Below, one piece after another: positions 1-8,536 of a stretch of 64,000 bases of DNA (position 1 is the stretch's first letter; every line of letters begins with the position of its first letter). Made by a program: the position numbers and the translations under genes. Source of the stretch: JAHQVI01 sp050330195 (GTDB taxonomy: Bacteria > Pseudomonadota > Alphaproteobacteria > Rhizobiales > Rhodomicrobiaceae). Under the pieces are notes generated by a model. The model was not told the origin of the DNA. It ran no database searches and was given only the letters and a program-made list of their open reading frames with translations. Location of the stretch: contig JBHJOB010000025.1 in the NCBI GenBank assembly GCA_050330195.1, positions 1 through 64,000 on the forward strand, in the 5' to 3' direction.

Positions 1-2
1 AG

Positions 3-95
3 CCTGTCGCCGAACTCGATAAGCCGCCCAAGGTGAACCCGAGCAGACCACAGCCCAAAAGCCACCCCGCTCAACTGGAGATCGCATATGCCTGA
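3..95 (+). CDS. possible C-terminal end of an unknown protein (cut by window edge)
   Basis: Only one forward frame is open from the left edge, and it ends with TGA at 93-95; the other two forward frames stop within the first 40 bases. The 30 visible codons are rich in proline and lysine. It would converge with the ATP-grasp gene that starts at the right and reads leftwards. No family can be recognised, and so short an open stretch in GC-rich DNA could be chance. Confidence 0.3.
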   Translation, partial: PVAELDKPPKVNPSRPQPKSHPAQLEIAYA

Positions 96-149
96 GTTCC
101 CCGGACAGCCCTGCGTGAAGGCGGGGATTTCGTTGATTTGGCCGCTACG

Positions 150-1610
150 TTACATGATCTTGAAAGCGGGCTCGTTCAGCTCGGGAACCTTCTCGGTTGG
201 CGCAAGAGGCTTGGCCGAGATCAGCGAGCGGATACCGTCGATCCACTGCTTGGCGCGCGGCAGAAGCTGGAAATTTTCGTCCATGAGGCGTCCGCGCGTC
301 ACCAGAATGCCCAGATCGGCCCCCTCGTAATGATAGTCGCCAGCCTTCAGAATGCGCAGGAAGAACGCTTCCTTCTCGCTTTCGACCGCGCGGCGATGGT
401 AATCGAAACGGGAGAATTCCACGCTGCCATCGTCGTTCATCCGGTAGATGCCGCTTTCCGGCGCATCGGTAATGACGCCTACGGAATTGTCGGTATATTT
501 GATCACCATCTGCGACCAGCTGTCTATGTTGTCCGGATCGGCCCAGCGGGCGTTCAACTCCTCGATGTCGAGGCTGAAGGGAACTCCGGTGAACTCCAGC
601 AGGTGAAACAGGAACAGCGGCGCATCCGCGTGAGCGAAGGCGGCGTGGTTGGTCATGGATGACACGCCGGTAATTCGCGGGTTCAACTCGCCCAGATAGA
701 TCTCGCCGGTGCCTTCCTCAATCAGGAAGTCCAGCTCGAAATAGCCGCGATAACCCTCGGAGCGAAGCTGCTCACCAAATGCGAACGTGTACTCCTTGGC
801 CTTGTCGCGCACTTCCTGCGAGAAGCTATCGGCGAAGATCTCGTTGCCGCACCAGCCGCCGCGATAGGGCGTCAGCTCCTTGAAGCCGACCAACTCGGTC
901 ATCAGCGGACCGACGATGGTGCCTTCCTTCGTCGCGCAGGCTTCGATCGCGGAACCACGGCAGACCAGCCGCTTCATCACCTTGATCTCGCCCTGTCCGA
1001 CGATTTCCTTCTCGTGCTTGCGGTAGTCCGCCTCGGTCTTGATGAAGAAGGTCGTGTGCCCGCTGTCGCCGAAGGCCGATTGCAGCACGAGATCGTCGCC
1101 CAACCCGGCATCGCCCGCCACCTGCTGAAGCTGCTCCCAGCTATCGATAACGGAAAGCGTGTTCGGCGCGGAGGGTACGCCGGCCTTGTTCCCGATACGG
1201 ACGGTTTCGATCTTGTTGTCGACACGGGTCCGCAGCTCCGCTTTCGGAAACCAGACTTCGGCGCCCAGTTCGCTGGCGAGCTTTTCCGTTTCGTCATCGA
1301 ACATCAGGAAGACGAATTTAGGGTCGTCGCCGCGCGACTTCACGAAGTCGACGACCTGCTTGTGCTGGAGCAGATAGTTGTTGATGTCCTCGATCGAGGT
1401 GAATTCGTCATGCGGCGTTTCAGGCGGCACGAGAACGTTGGGATGCCGGCCGTCATAACAGTCGATGTAGTTGACATACTTGAAATTCTTCACCCATTCG
1501 TCGAGGCCGAGCAGGTTGAAGTTCGTCGCGCTGATGAAGTAGATCGGGGTCTCGTTCCGGTGAAAGAAACGGCGGATCTCGGAAATATTGTTCAGTTTTT
1601 TCGGGGACAT
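150..1610 (-). CDS. ATP-grasp ligase (biotin carboxylase-like), 486 aa
   Basis: This is a cytoplasmic ATP-grasp enzyme, a family that joins a carboxylate to an amine or similar nucleophile through an acyl-phosphate. The N-terminal ~125 residues look like the pre-ATP-grasp Rossmann-like part. The ATP-grasp fold spans about 125-330, with a glycine-rich loop near 180-184 and the metal-binding set E292/D294 and ELNPR (308-312). A C-terminal ~150-residue part is unassigned. It lies 50 bp downstream of a large PLP decarboxylase on the same strand, and a nitrilase-family amidase precedes that, so the three probably act on one amino-acid or polyamine-derived metabolite. No biotin carrier or carboxyltransferase gene is nearby, so carboxylation of biotin is unlikely. 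The substrate is not known. The start is preceded by GAGGAAAG, a good ribosome site. Confidence 0.8.
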   Translation of the reverse strand: MSPKKLNNISEIRRFFHRNETPIYFISATNFNLLGLDEWVKNFKYVNYIDCYDGRHPNVLVPPETPHDEFTSIEDINNYLLQHKQVVDFVKSRGDDPKFVFLMFDDETEKLASELGAEVWFPKAELRTRVDNKIETVRIGNKAGVPSAPNTLSVIDSWEQLQQVAGDAGLGDDLVLQSAFGDSGHTTFFIKTEADYRKHEKEIVGQGEIKVMKRLVCRGSAIEACATKEGTIVGPLMTELVGFKELTPYRGGWCGNEIFADSFSQEVRDKAKEYTFAFGEQLRSEGYRGYFELDFLIEEGTGEIYLGELNPRITGVSSMTNHAAFAHADAPLFLFHLLEFTGVPFSLDIEELNARWADPDNIDSWSQMVIKYTDNSVGVITDAPESGIYRMNDDGSVEFSRFDYHRRAVESEKEAFFLRILKAGDYHYEGADLGILVTRGRLMDENFQLLPRAKQWIDGIRSLISAKPLAPTEKVPELNEPAFKIM

Positions 1611-1660
1611 GGCTTTCCTCCTCAGTCAGCGCGGGGGCAATGGGTGTCGGGCGATACTCA

Positions 1661-4432
1661 CTATTCGGCGGCGGTTGACAGCGGCAGGGAGAGCGACTCG
1701 AGCGCCTCCTCGGTGAAGACGCGCAAGCCCAGCTCGGGGCGATAGCCGTGGATCTCCTTCACGTCCAGCGCGCGCATGAAGCCAAGGATCTCGCGCGAGA
1801 TGACCTGCCCCGGCACGAGGATCGGAAATCCCGGCGGGTACGGAATAATGAAGGCGGATGATACGACGTCGCGTCCCGACTCGATGGCGCGGTCGAGAGC
1901 ACCACTCTCTAGCGGCATGTACTCGCATTTGTCCTCGTCATAAGCGAGGAAGAAGGCGGAGCGCACGTCGCCCTCCGGCGTGCCGCTGGCGTCGGTCGAA
2001 CGGAACGCATCGTGGAAGCGGCTGAAATCCGGCAGCGGCGGCAGCGTCTGAGTGAGCGATTTCACGCGATGGTCGAACGAAATCCGCTCCATCTTCGAGG
2101 CGTCGTCGAGCAACTCGTCCAGCTCGTTTGCGATCTGCACCAGAACCTCGATCAGATAGGCGACCGAGGAGCGCGTCGTGCCGATATTGGTCATGAACAG
2201 CACGGTGTTGCGGGAGGTCTTGTTGATCTGGATGCCGTATTTATCCATCAGGATGGTGTTCTTGAACGTGTCGCCGTCATAGCCGGTGCCGCCGACGGCG
2301 AGCGTCACGCGGGTGGCGTCGAGCACGAATTCATCCGTCGCCCACGACTCCCAGATGTCGTTCCAGCCCTGGCCGGGCTGATAATACGAGGTGATGCCGC
2401 TCTCGCGGTACTCCTCCGGAATCATGTCCCCGGCGGTGAGCACCTTGAAATATTTCTGCAAGCGCGGATGGGTCGCAATCGCCCGGCGCATGGCCATCGC
2501 GGCTTCCACCTGCTTCTGCACAAGCTCGAAGCCTTCAAGCTCCACCTGTCGCCGGCCGACATCCAGCGAGGCGATGATCTGGTAGTTCGGCGACGTGGAG
2601 GTATGCGTCATATAGGCTTCGTGGAAGACCTGCTCGACCTCGCCCTTGAAGTCCTGATCGTTGACATGGATCATCGAGCCCTGACGCAGCGCGGTCAGCG
2701 TCTTGTGCGTGGACTGCGTCGCGTAGACGCGCACGCGCGCATTCGGCGGCGGGACCAGCCGGGTGTTGAGCAGCGTCTCGTCATCGGCGTCCTTGAGCTG
2801 GGCCTGCTGCGCGTCATATTCCGCCTTGTGTTCGGGCGAACGCAGACGCTCGCGCAGGACGTTGGCGGCATTCATGCCGGTGCGCTGGCGATAGGTCGGA
2901 CCGAAGCGGGCAAAACCGAACCAGGCCTCATCCCAGAGGAAGACAAGGTCCGGCTTGATGGCGAGACATTCCTCCATCACCCGCTCGACATTATAGACCA
3001 GCCCATCGAATGTGCAGTTGGTCAGCGTCAGCATCCGTACACGGTCAAGCTTGCCGGCGGCCTTGAGCTTCAGAAGCGCGTGCTTGATTTCACGGAGCGG
3101 CACCGCGCCATACATCGAGTACGGATTAAGCGGATAGCTGTCGAGATAGACGACATGCGCTCCCGCCAGCACCATGCCGTAATGGTGCGACTTGTGGCAA
3201 TCCCGGTCCACCAGCACGATATCGCCGGGGCGGACGAGCGCCTGCACGACGATCTTGTTGCAGGTCGAGGTGCCGTTGGTGGCGAAGAAGGTCTGTTTCG
3301 AGCCGAATGCGCGAGCCGCCAGCTTTTGCGCATCGCGGATCGGCCCATGCGGCTCCAGCAGGCTGTCGAGCCCGCCCGACGTTGCCGAAGTCTCCGCCAT
3401 GAAGATGTTCGGCCCGTAAAACGCGCCCATATCCTGAATCCAGTGCGAGCGCGAGATCGACTTGCCGCGGCTGATCGGCATGGCATGGAAGACGCCCGTG
3501 GGCTGCTTGGAATACTCCTTCAACGCGGTAAAGAACGGCGTCTTGTAGCGGGAATTGACGCCGCGAAGAATGTTCAGATGCAGCTCGGTGAAGTCTTCCT
3601 GATTGTAGAAGACGCGACGGCAGCCGCCCAGATCCTTGCCCGCAATATCCTCGACCGAACGATCCGTCACCAGGTAGACGTCGAGCTCGGGCCGCACCTT
3701 CGCGATCAGCCGTGACAGCTCCGGTCCGTATTCGGACGGCTCAAGCGCGTTCACATCTTCCTCGTCGCCAATGCGGCTCAAATAGCGCTTGAGGATCGGC
3801 AGCTTGTTGCGCGATTTGAGCGTCAGTCCGGGGCGAATAACGATCGCCTGTATGTTGTGGTTGAACAGGATCGCGATCAGCGCATCCTCAAGGCTCGGCA
3901 CAAAGACGGTTTCGTAGTGAAACGGATCTTCGGCGCGGCGCATCCGGGCCAGATTGTTGCGTTGCCAACGTTCCTGCGCCTCGCTGATCTGATCGACGAC
4001 GAGCACCTCGAAATAGGGCCGGTGCATGGCGCGCGCTTCAAGGCTCTCATGATCGTCGTCATTGTCGTCGGCGTCGGTATCGTCGCGCATGAGCGGGATC
4101 GTACGGCGGCGGTAGGCTCCACTGGTCAGCGCACGGAAAATCCGTTTTGTCGTGAATGCAAGTTCGTCGAAATGCTGGTTGGTGAGCAGGCGCTGGAGAT
4201 GTTCGAACCCGCCTCGCCCGGGAAACGCCCAGTACATCTCGATGGTTTCGAGCGAGTTCAGCAGATCCCTGGCCGCCGTTACATGCCGGGCCGTCGAGCG
4301 TCCGGCAGCATGATCTCGCGCAAGCCGGTCGGTCGTCTCGCGCAGTGAACTCCAGCGGTCGGCGCGCAACTGAACCGCGCTGTAATAGTCGCTGAGAGAC
4401 GCGGGTTGCGGCAGGGTTGCGTTTTGCGACAT
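1661..4432 (-). CDS. Orn/Lys/Arg decarboxylase, PLP-dependent, extended N-terminus (923 aa)
   Basis: This is a fold-type I PLP decarboxylase of the inducible ornithine/lysine/arginine family, which yields putrescine, cadaverine or agmatine. The PLP lysine is K577 in the STHKT motif. Upstream lie the TSATSGG and ATNGTSTCNK phosphate-binding stretches and the DRDCHKSHHY segment typical of the family. Enterobacterial LdcI/AdiA proteins are about 715-755 residues, so this one carries roughly 170 extra N-terminal residues, including a highly acidic stretch (DDTDADDNDDD), before the receiver-like wing domain. The ATG at 4432 was chosen over the frame's upstream ATG (4510) because GGAGGAAGCGAC directly precedes it. 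The leader between the amidase stop and this start is filled by a copy of an interspersed repeat. Exact substrate cannot be read from sequence. Confidence 0.88.
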   Translation of the reverse strand: MSQNATLPQPASLSDYYSAVQLRADRWSSLRETTDRLARDHAAGRSTARHVTAARDLLNSLETIEMYWAFPGRGGFEHLQRLLTNQHFDELAFTTKRIFRALTSGAYRRRTIPLMRDDTDADDNDDDHESLEARAMHRPYFEVLVVDQISEAQERWQRNNLARMRRAEDPFHYETVFVPSLEDALIAILFNHNIQAIVIRPGLTLKSRNKLPILKRYLSRIGDEEDVNALEPSEYGPELSRLIAKVRPELDVYLVTDRSVEDIAGKDLGGCRRVFYNQEDFTELHLNILRGVNSRYKTPFFTALKEYSKQPTGVFHAMPISRGKSISRSHWIQDMGAFYGPNIFMAETSATSGGLDSLLEPHGPIRDAQKLAARAFGSKQTFFATNGTSTCNKIVVQALVRPGDIVLVDRDCHKSHHYGMVLAGAHVVYLDSYPLNPYSMYGAVPLREIKHALLKLKAAGKLDRVRMLTLTNCTFDGLVYNVERVMEECLAIKPDLVFLWDEAWFGFARFGPTYRQRTGMNAANVLRERLRSPEHKAEYDAQQAQLKDADDETLLNTRLVPPPNARVRVYATQSTHKTLTALRQGSMIHVNDQDFKGEVEQVFHEAYMTHTSTSPNYQIIASLDVGRRQVELEGFELVQKQVEAAMAMRRAIATHPRLQKYFKVLTAGDMIPEEYRESGITSYYQPGQGWNDIWESWATDEFVLDATRVTLAVGGTGYDGDTFKNTILMDKYGIQINKTSRNTVLFMTNIGTTRSSVAYLIEVLVQIANELDELLDDASKMERISFDHRVKSLTQTLPPLPDFSRFHDAFRSTDASGTPEGDVRSAFFLAYDEDKCEYMPLESGALDRAIESGRDVVSSAFIIPYPPGFPILVPGQVISREILGFMRALDVKEIHGYRPELGLRVFTEEALESLSLPLSTAAE

Positions 4433-4476
4433 GTCGCTTCCTCCAGATTTTTTTGCGCCGCTATGTTTTTGCGAAG

Positions 4477-4590
4477 GCGGCTGGATCAGGATCATTCCCT
4501 GCGGAAACAATCCTGATCTTCATCTATTTGTTTCAAGCTCGATTTTTCCGAAAAATGGTGTCCATTTTATCGGATCTCGCTCTAGGTTCG
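4477..4590 (+). repeat. interspersed ~105-bp intergenic repeat, copy A
   Basis: The sequence begins with GGATCAGGATCATT, contains a second GATC-rich end that can pair with it (ATCCTGATC), then TTGTTTCAAGCTCGATTTTT, AAAAATGGTGTCCATTTTAT and CGGATCTCGCTCTAGG. Nearly the same string is found at 11021-11121 (opposite strand) and 37977-38080, with an internally deleted copy at 50421-50456. It sits between the amidase and decarboxylase genes, so their joint transcript would contain it. Confidence 0.85.
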
Positions 4591-5577
4591 TTTTGGCCTT
4601 TCCGGTCTGAAAGGCTTCGTCTTGAGCGGTTGCTCCGCAGGCAGATCTGCGTGCGAGGGCTGATGCTGCGCATGGGCGGCAAGCGCCTCGGCCGGCGTGC
4701 GCCCGGACAGACCTGCCGTCGAGCCCCGCTCGGGAATAGCCAGCTTGCCGAGCGTGTGCAGATAGGCATCGCTCCCCGACGCGCGGTCGTAGACAGGAAA
4801 ATCCGCCGAGCGCTCGCGGAAGCTTTTCAGCACCTGGCCGAGCCCGTTCAGTCCCGTCTCCCGCTGACGCCGGACGAGATCCAGATCCACCTCGAAAGGG
4901 AACATGTCCTCCTGTCCGCCCGCCTGGTGGAGCACGCGCGCCGCCGGATCGACCACGAGCGACTTGCCGACGCCGCCCGCGCCGAGGCCGTTCACGTCGA
5001 ACACGTAGCACTGGAACTGGGCCGCCGTGGCCCGCGTGATCGCAAGCTCCGCGTCCCGGTCCGTCGTCCCCGTCAGCACCGGATGCAGAAGCACCTCGAC
5101 GCCCTGCGAGGTAAGCTGCCGGGTCGTCTCGGGGAACCAGATGTCGTAGCAGATCGAAACGCCGAAACGCCCGACCTTGGGCACGTCGAAAATGCAGAAC
5201 TCGGTGCCTGCCGCCGCTTCCTGCTCATAGGGGCAGAAGGGAAACATCTTGCGGTAGCGTGAGATGACCTCGCCTTCCGGATTGATCACCGGGGTCGTGT
5301 TGTAGATGCGCCCGTCTTCGGTTTTCTCGAACATCGAGCCGGGAATGAGCCAGACCCCGTGCCGCTGCGCCGCCACCTGAAAGCGCTGCTCGGTTTCGCC
5401 TGGCATCGGTTCCGCCGTGCGCGTCAGCGGACCATGCGGCGCGAGTTCGCTGAACAGGACCATCTGCACCCACGGAAAGCGCGCCATCAGAATGTCGAGC
5501 CGGTGTTCCATCGCGGTGACATTCTCGTGCAGCGCCGAGACATGCATCTGTATTCCGGCTATCGCGAATGGGGTCAT
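4582..5577 (-). CDS. carbon-nitrogen hydrolase (nitrilase superfamily), 331 aa
   Basis: Enzymes of this superfamily hydrolyse amides, carbamoyl amines or nitriles through a Glu-Lys-Cys triad. All three residues are present: E44 in FSELAPHG, K110 in SRYRKMFPF and C143 in VSICYDIWFPE. N-carbamoylputrescine amidase belongs to the same superfamily, which would fit the adjacent Orn/Lys/Arg decarboxylase, but specificity cannot be read directly. The C-terminal ~50 residues are proline- and lysine-rich and go beyond the core fold. The ATG at 5577 is preceded by AGGAGCAACC; the open frame continues further upstream without a ribosome site. Its last codons adjoin the interspersed repeat. Probably the first gene of a three-gene leftward operon. 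Confidence 0.85.
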   Translation of the reverse strand: MTPFAIAGIQMHVSALHENVTAMEHRLDILMARFPWVQMVLFSELAPHGPLTRTAEPMPGETEQRFQVAAQRHGVWLIPGSMFEKTEDGRIYNTTPVINPEGEVISRYRKMFPFCPYEQEAAAGTEFCIFDVPKVGRFGVSICYDIWFPETTRQLTSQGVEVLLHPVLTGTTDRDAELAITRATAAQFQCYVFDVNGLGAGGVGKSLVVDPAARVLHQAGGQEDMFPFEVDLDLVRRQRETGLNGLGQVLKSFRERSADFPVYDRASGSDAYLHTLGKLAIPERGSTAGLSGRTPAEALAAHAQHQPSHADLPAEQPLKTKPFRPERPKRT

Positions 5578-5823
5578 GGTTGCTCCTGGGTTCTGTCCTT
5601 GACCGGACATGTTAACTCGTGCGGTTGAATCAAACGGAACGGTCCCAAGTCGCGTAGCCCCTGCCCAAAACGAATTGAAGAACTCCTTTACGCAATACTC
5701 GCGCACGGCCTGATAATGAAACGTGCGGAACACGAATTTCAGCAACTGCTAATAGATAAGTGTCGCCCAGCAATGCGAGAAAGGCAAGCGCCGCCCCCTG
5801 CCTCTCACGCTTTTATAGCCGGA

Positions 5824-7101
5824 TCAGGCGGCTCTGAGGGCGGAGGCCAGCGCGTCCAGCCCTTCTTCCAGATGGGCGTCCTCGATGGTGAGCGGGGCGA
5901 GCAGCCTGACAGTGTTGGCGTAATAGCCGCATGACAGAATGATCAGCCCGTGCTCAAGCGCCTTCGCGGTCACCGCCTTCGTCGCATCCGCATCGGGCTC
6001 ATGCGCGCCACGCTCCTTCACAAGTTCGAACGCCACCATCGCGCCAAGACCACGCACATCGCCGATGGGCCGCGTATCGTTGGAGCGCTTGATCTCCTCG
6101 ATCCGCTCCATCATCCGCGCGCCGATGCGCTGCGACCGCTCGCACAGCCCTTCGCTCTCGATCGCATCGAGCACGGCGAGCGCCGCCGCACAGGCAATCG
6201 GATTGCCGCCATAGGTGCCGCCCAGACCGCCCGGATCGGGCGCGTCCATGATCTCCGCCTTGCCGATCAGCCCCGAAATCGGGAAGCCGCCGCCAAGCGC
6301 CTTGGCGATGGGGATCAGATCCGGCTCGACATCGTAATGCTCGATGGCGAAGACCTTGCCGGTGCGCGCAAAGCCGCTCTGCACTTCGTCGGCGACGAGG
6401 CAAATACCGTGGGCGTCGCAAATCTCGCGCAGTTTTTTCATGAAGCCCTTCGGCGTCAGATAGAAACCGCCCTCGCCCTGCACCGGCTCGATGACGATGG
6501 CCGCAACCTGATCCGGCGGCATGTCGGCCTTGAAGATGTGCTCCAGCGCGCGGAGGCTGTCGGCGTCGGTCGTGCCGTGATGCGGGATCGGAAAAGGCGC
6601 GTGGAAAATGCCGGGCGGCATCATGCCGAACTTGTTGCGGTAGGGCGCGGACTTGCCGGTCATGGCCATGGTCAGCAAAGTGCGGCCGTGAAATGCGCCG
6701 GTGAAGGTGATGATTCCGGGGCGGCCGGTATGGGCGCGGGCGATCTTGACTGCGTTTTCGGTGGCTTCCGCGCCGGTCGTGAAGAAGATCGACCTGGCGT
6801 TCCGGATCGGGGCGAGCGCGTTCAGCTTCTCGGCGAGTTCCACATAGACATCATAGCCTGCAACCTGAAACGCAACGTGGGCGAAGCGCTCCATCTGCGC
6901 CTTGGCGGCAGCGACGATCTTCGGGTGCAGATGGCCGGTATTCGTCACGGCGATGCCCGAAGCGAAGTCGATATAGCGCCGGCCTTCCACGTCCCAGACT
7001 TCGGCATTCCTTGCACGATCCACAAAGATCGGCGACGCCGTCCCGACGCCGCGCGGAATTGCGGCTTCCCTGCGCTGGAGCAGTTCGGCATTCGTGGTCA
7101 T
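5824..7101 (-). CDS. gabT: 4-aminobutyrate aminotransferase-type class III aminotransferase, 425 aa
   Basis: The protein transfers the amino group of GABA (or a related omega-amino acid) to 2-oxoglutarate, giving succinate semialdehyde. Class III aminotransferase marks are clear: the TTGAEATENAVKIAR phosphate-binding loop, the FHGRT motif, D238 in ADEVQSGFAR binding the pyridine nitrogen, and the PLP lysine K267 in IPIAKALGGGFP. Length is normal for GabT. The ATG at 7101 is chosen because GGAGAACGCC precedes it; the ATG four codons upstream overlaps that ribosome site. It is divergent from an XRE-cupin regulator with a near-perfect inverted repeat in the shared promoter region, so it is probably controlled by that regulator. 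The polyamine-related genes further left are on the same strand, suggesting a role in polyamine or GABA catabolism. Confidence 0.9.
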   Translation of the reverse strand: MTTNAELLQRREAAIPRGVGTASPIFVDRARNAEVWDVEGRRYIDFASGIAVTNTGHLHPKIVAAAKAQMERFAHVAFQVAGYDVYVELAEKLNALAPIRNARSIFFTTGAEATENAVKIARAHTGRPGIITFTGAFHGRTLLTMAMTGKSAPYRNKFGMMPPGIFHAPFPIPHHGTTDADSLRALEHIFKADMPPDQVAAIVIEPVQGEGGFYLTPKGFMKKLREICDAHGICLVADEVQSGFARTGKVFAIEHYDVEPDLIPIAKALGGGFPISGLIGKAEIMDAPDPGGLGGTYGGNPIACAAALAVLDAIESEGLCERSQRIGARMMERIEEIKRSNDTRPIGDVRGLGAMVAFELVKERGAHEPDADATKAVTAKALEHGLIILSCGYYANTVRLLAPLTIEDAHLEEGLDALASALRAA

Positions 7102-7146
7102 GGCGTTCTCCATTAACGCTTGTGAAGTGACGTTCTTTCCTAATCG

Positions 7147-7188
7147 GATTGATAAGAATACTAAACATCATCTATATTCTAATCAATT
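7147..7188. promoter_or_regulatory. inverted-repeat operator candidate between gabT and its regulator
   Basis: Two 14-base arms, GATTGATAAGAATA (7147-7160) and TATTCTAATCAATT (7175-7188), are inverted copies with two mismatches and a 14-base spacer. The region is markedly AT-rich within GC-rich surroundings and lies between divergent starts at 7101 and 7213, as expected for an autoregulated local repressor's binding site. Confidence 0.65.
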
Positions 7189-7212
7189 CAATAATTTTTC
7201 TAAGCAGGGCAT

Positions 7213-7845
7213 ATGTCGGACCGGAACGGAGAAATGGCTGTGGCAGAAACGCAGACACACGCGATGGAGCTGGATGTCGGCCAGCGGCTCAAGGCCATCC
7301 GGACGGCCCACGGCCTTTCCCAGCGCCAGCTTGCGGCGAAGGCGGGCGTGACAGGCGGCATGATTTCCATGGTCGAGCAGAACCGCATCAGCCCGTCCAT
7401 TTCCTCGCTGAAAAAGATCCTTCAGGCGCTGCCGATGACCCTTTCGGAATTCTTCAGCGCCGAACTCGACGGAACGGACAAGGTTTTCTACCGCTTTGGC
7501 GAACTGCGCGAGATCAACCCGACCAGCCTTGCCGGCCGCCCGGCCAGGAAGCGCGGCGCGGCAATCTCGTTCCGGCAGGTCGGCGACGCGGCCAAGCATG
7601 CGCTGCAAATCCTGCATGAAAGTTACGAGCCGGGCGCGGACACTGGCGAAGAGCTTTACGCGCACGAGGCCGAGGAGGGCGGCATCGTCATTTCCGGGGA
7701 AATCGAGGTGACTGTCGGCAATCAGGTCGAAACGCTCGGTCCGGGCGATGCCTATCTGTTCGACAGCCGCATTCCGCACCGCTTCCGCAATACAGGTGAG
7801 GAACCCTGCATCATCGTCAGCGCCTGCACACCGCCCTCGTTTTAA
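7213..7845 (+). CDS. XRE-family regulator with C-terminal cupin (PuuR-like), 210 aa
   Basis: This is a DNA-binding one-component sensor. An XRE helix-turn-helix lies at about residues 22-80 (GQRLKAIRTAHGLSQRQLA then a second helix ending in SISSLKKIL). A cupin_2 barrel lies at about 130-207, with the motif region HEAEEGGIVISGEIEV and the PGDAYLFDSRIPHRF turn. PuuR, which represses putrescine and GABA use in Escherichia coli, has the same architecture. Its divergence from gabT supports the same kind of role here. The effector is unknown. Another in-frame ATG (residue 8) could also serve as start. Confidence 0.85.
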   Translation: MSDRNGEMAVAETQTHAMELDVGQRLKAIRTAHGLSQRQLAAKAGVTGGMISMVEQNRISPSISSLKKILQALPMTLSEFFSAELDGTDKVFYRFGELREINPTSLAGRPARKRGAAISFRQVGDAAKHALQILHESYEPGADTGEELYAHEAEEGGIVISGEIEVTVGNQVETLGPGDAYLFDSRIPHRFRNTGEEPCIIVSACTPPSF

Positions 7846-7937
7846 TCGCACCGCGACTTGCTTGCGGCCCCGCGAGGGATCATTTCACGCTCTGATGCGT
7901 TACATAACGTCCCCGCAATTCTCCCTATGGGTTTGCC

Positions 7938-8447
7938 ATGCGCGCTTTTCTGATCGCCTGCCTGCTTTTTCTCTCGGCAAGCGTCACTCCCGCTTCCGCC
8001 GATGACGGTCCCGACCTGATCTTCAAGAAGACGACCGTGTGGAAATTTCTTTCTCCGGACCACAAGCTGGCGACCTACGCCATCGACGATCCGAGGGTGG
8101 AAGGCATCGCCTGCCATTTCACCGTGCCCGAAAAGGGCGGCTGGATCGGTTGGGCGGGGCTGGCCGAGGAATTGTCGAACGCTTCGCTCGCCTGCCGTCA
8201 GATCGGCCCGGTCAAGTTCAAGACAAAATTCGAGCAGGGCGAGGAGATGTTCCGACAGCGCCGCTCACTCTTCTTCAAGAAGATGCGCATCGTTCGGGGC
8301 TGCGACCCGAAGCGCAACGTGCTCGTCTATCTTGTCTATACCGACAAGCTGATCGAGGGCAGTCCACAGAACTCCACATCGACCGTGCCGATCATGCCAT
8401 GGGGAGACCAGCAACCCGAGCGCTGCGCCGACTGGGTCACCAAGTAG
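7938..8447 (+). CDS. creA: CreA-family exported protein, 169 aa
   Basis: The first 21 residues form a typical signal peptide ending in ASA-D, so the mature protein is periplasmic. The conserved body has the CreA features: the region around DDPRVEGIACHFTVPEKGGW and paired cysteines near 58, 84, 120 and 161. CreA is widespread in Proteobacteria, but its biochemical role is unknown. It stands alone between the regulator and an aldo-keto reductase on the same strand, with an 89-bp gap to the latter. Confidence 0.85.
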   Translation: MRAFLIACLLFLSASVTPASADDGPDLIFKKTTVWKFLSPDHKLATYAIDDPRVEGIACHFTVPEKGGWIGWAGLAEELSNASLACRQIGPVKFKTKFEQGEEMFRQRRSLFFKKMRIVRGCDPKRNVLVYLVYTDKLIEGSPQNSTSTVPIMPWGDQQPERCADWVTK

Positions 8448-8536
8448 GCCTGCCCCCTCGGCCACAACGCTTTGACACCGGTCAGTCCGCAATGATAAGG
8501 GCGGGTGCACACGCGCAACAGGAGACAGGGCAGGAC

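Noticed and set aside
2012..3715. 567-codon open frame opposite the decarboxylase
   Set aside because: Antisense shadow of the PLP decarboxylase; composition follows the other strand's codons.
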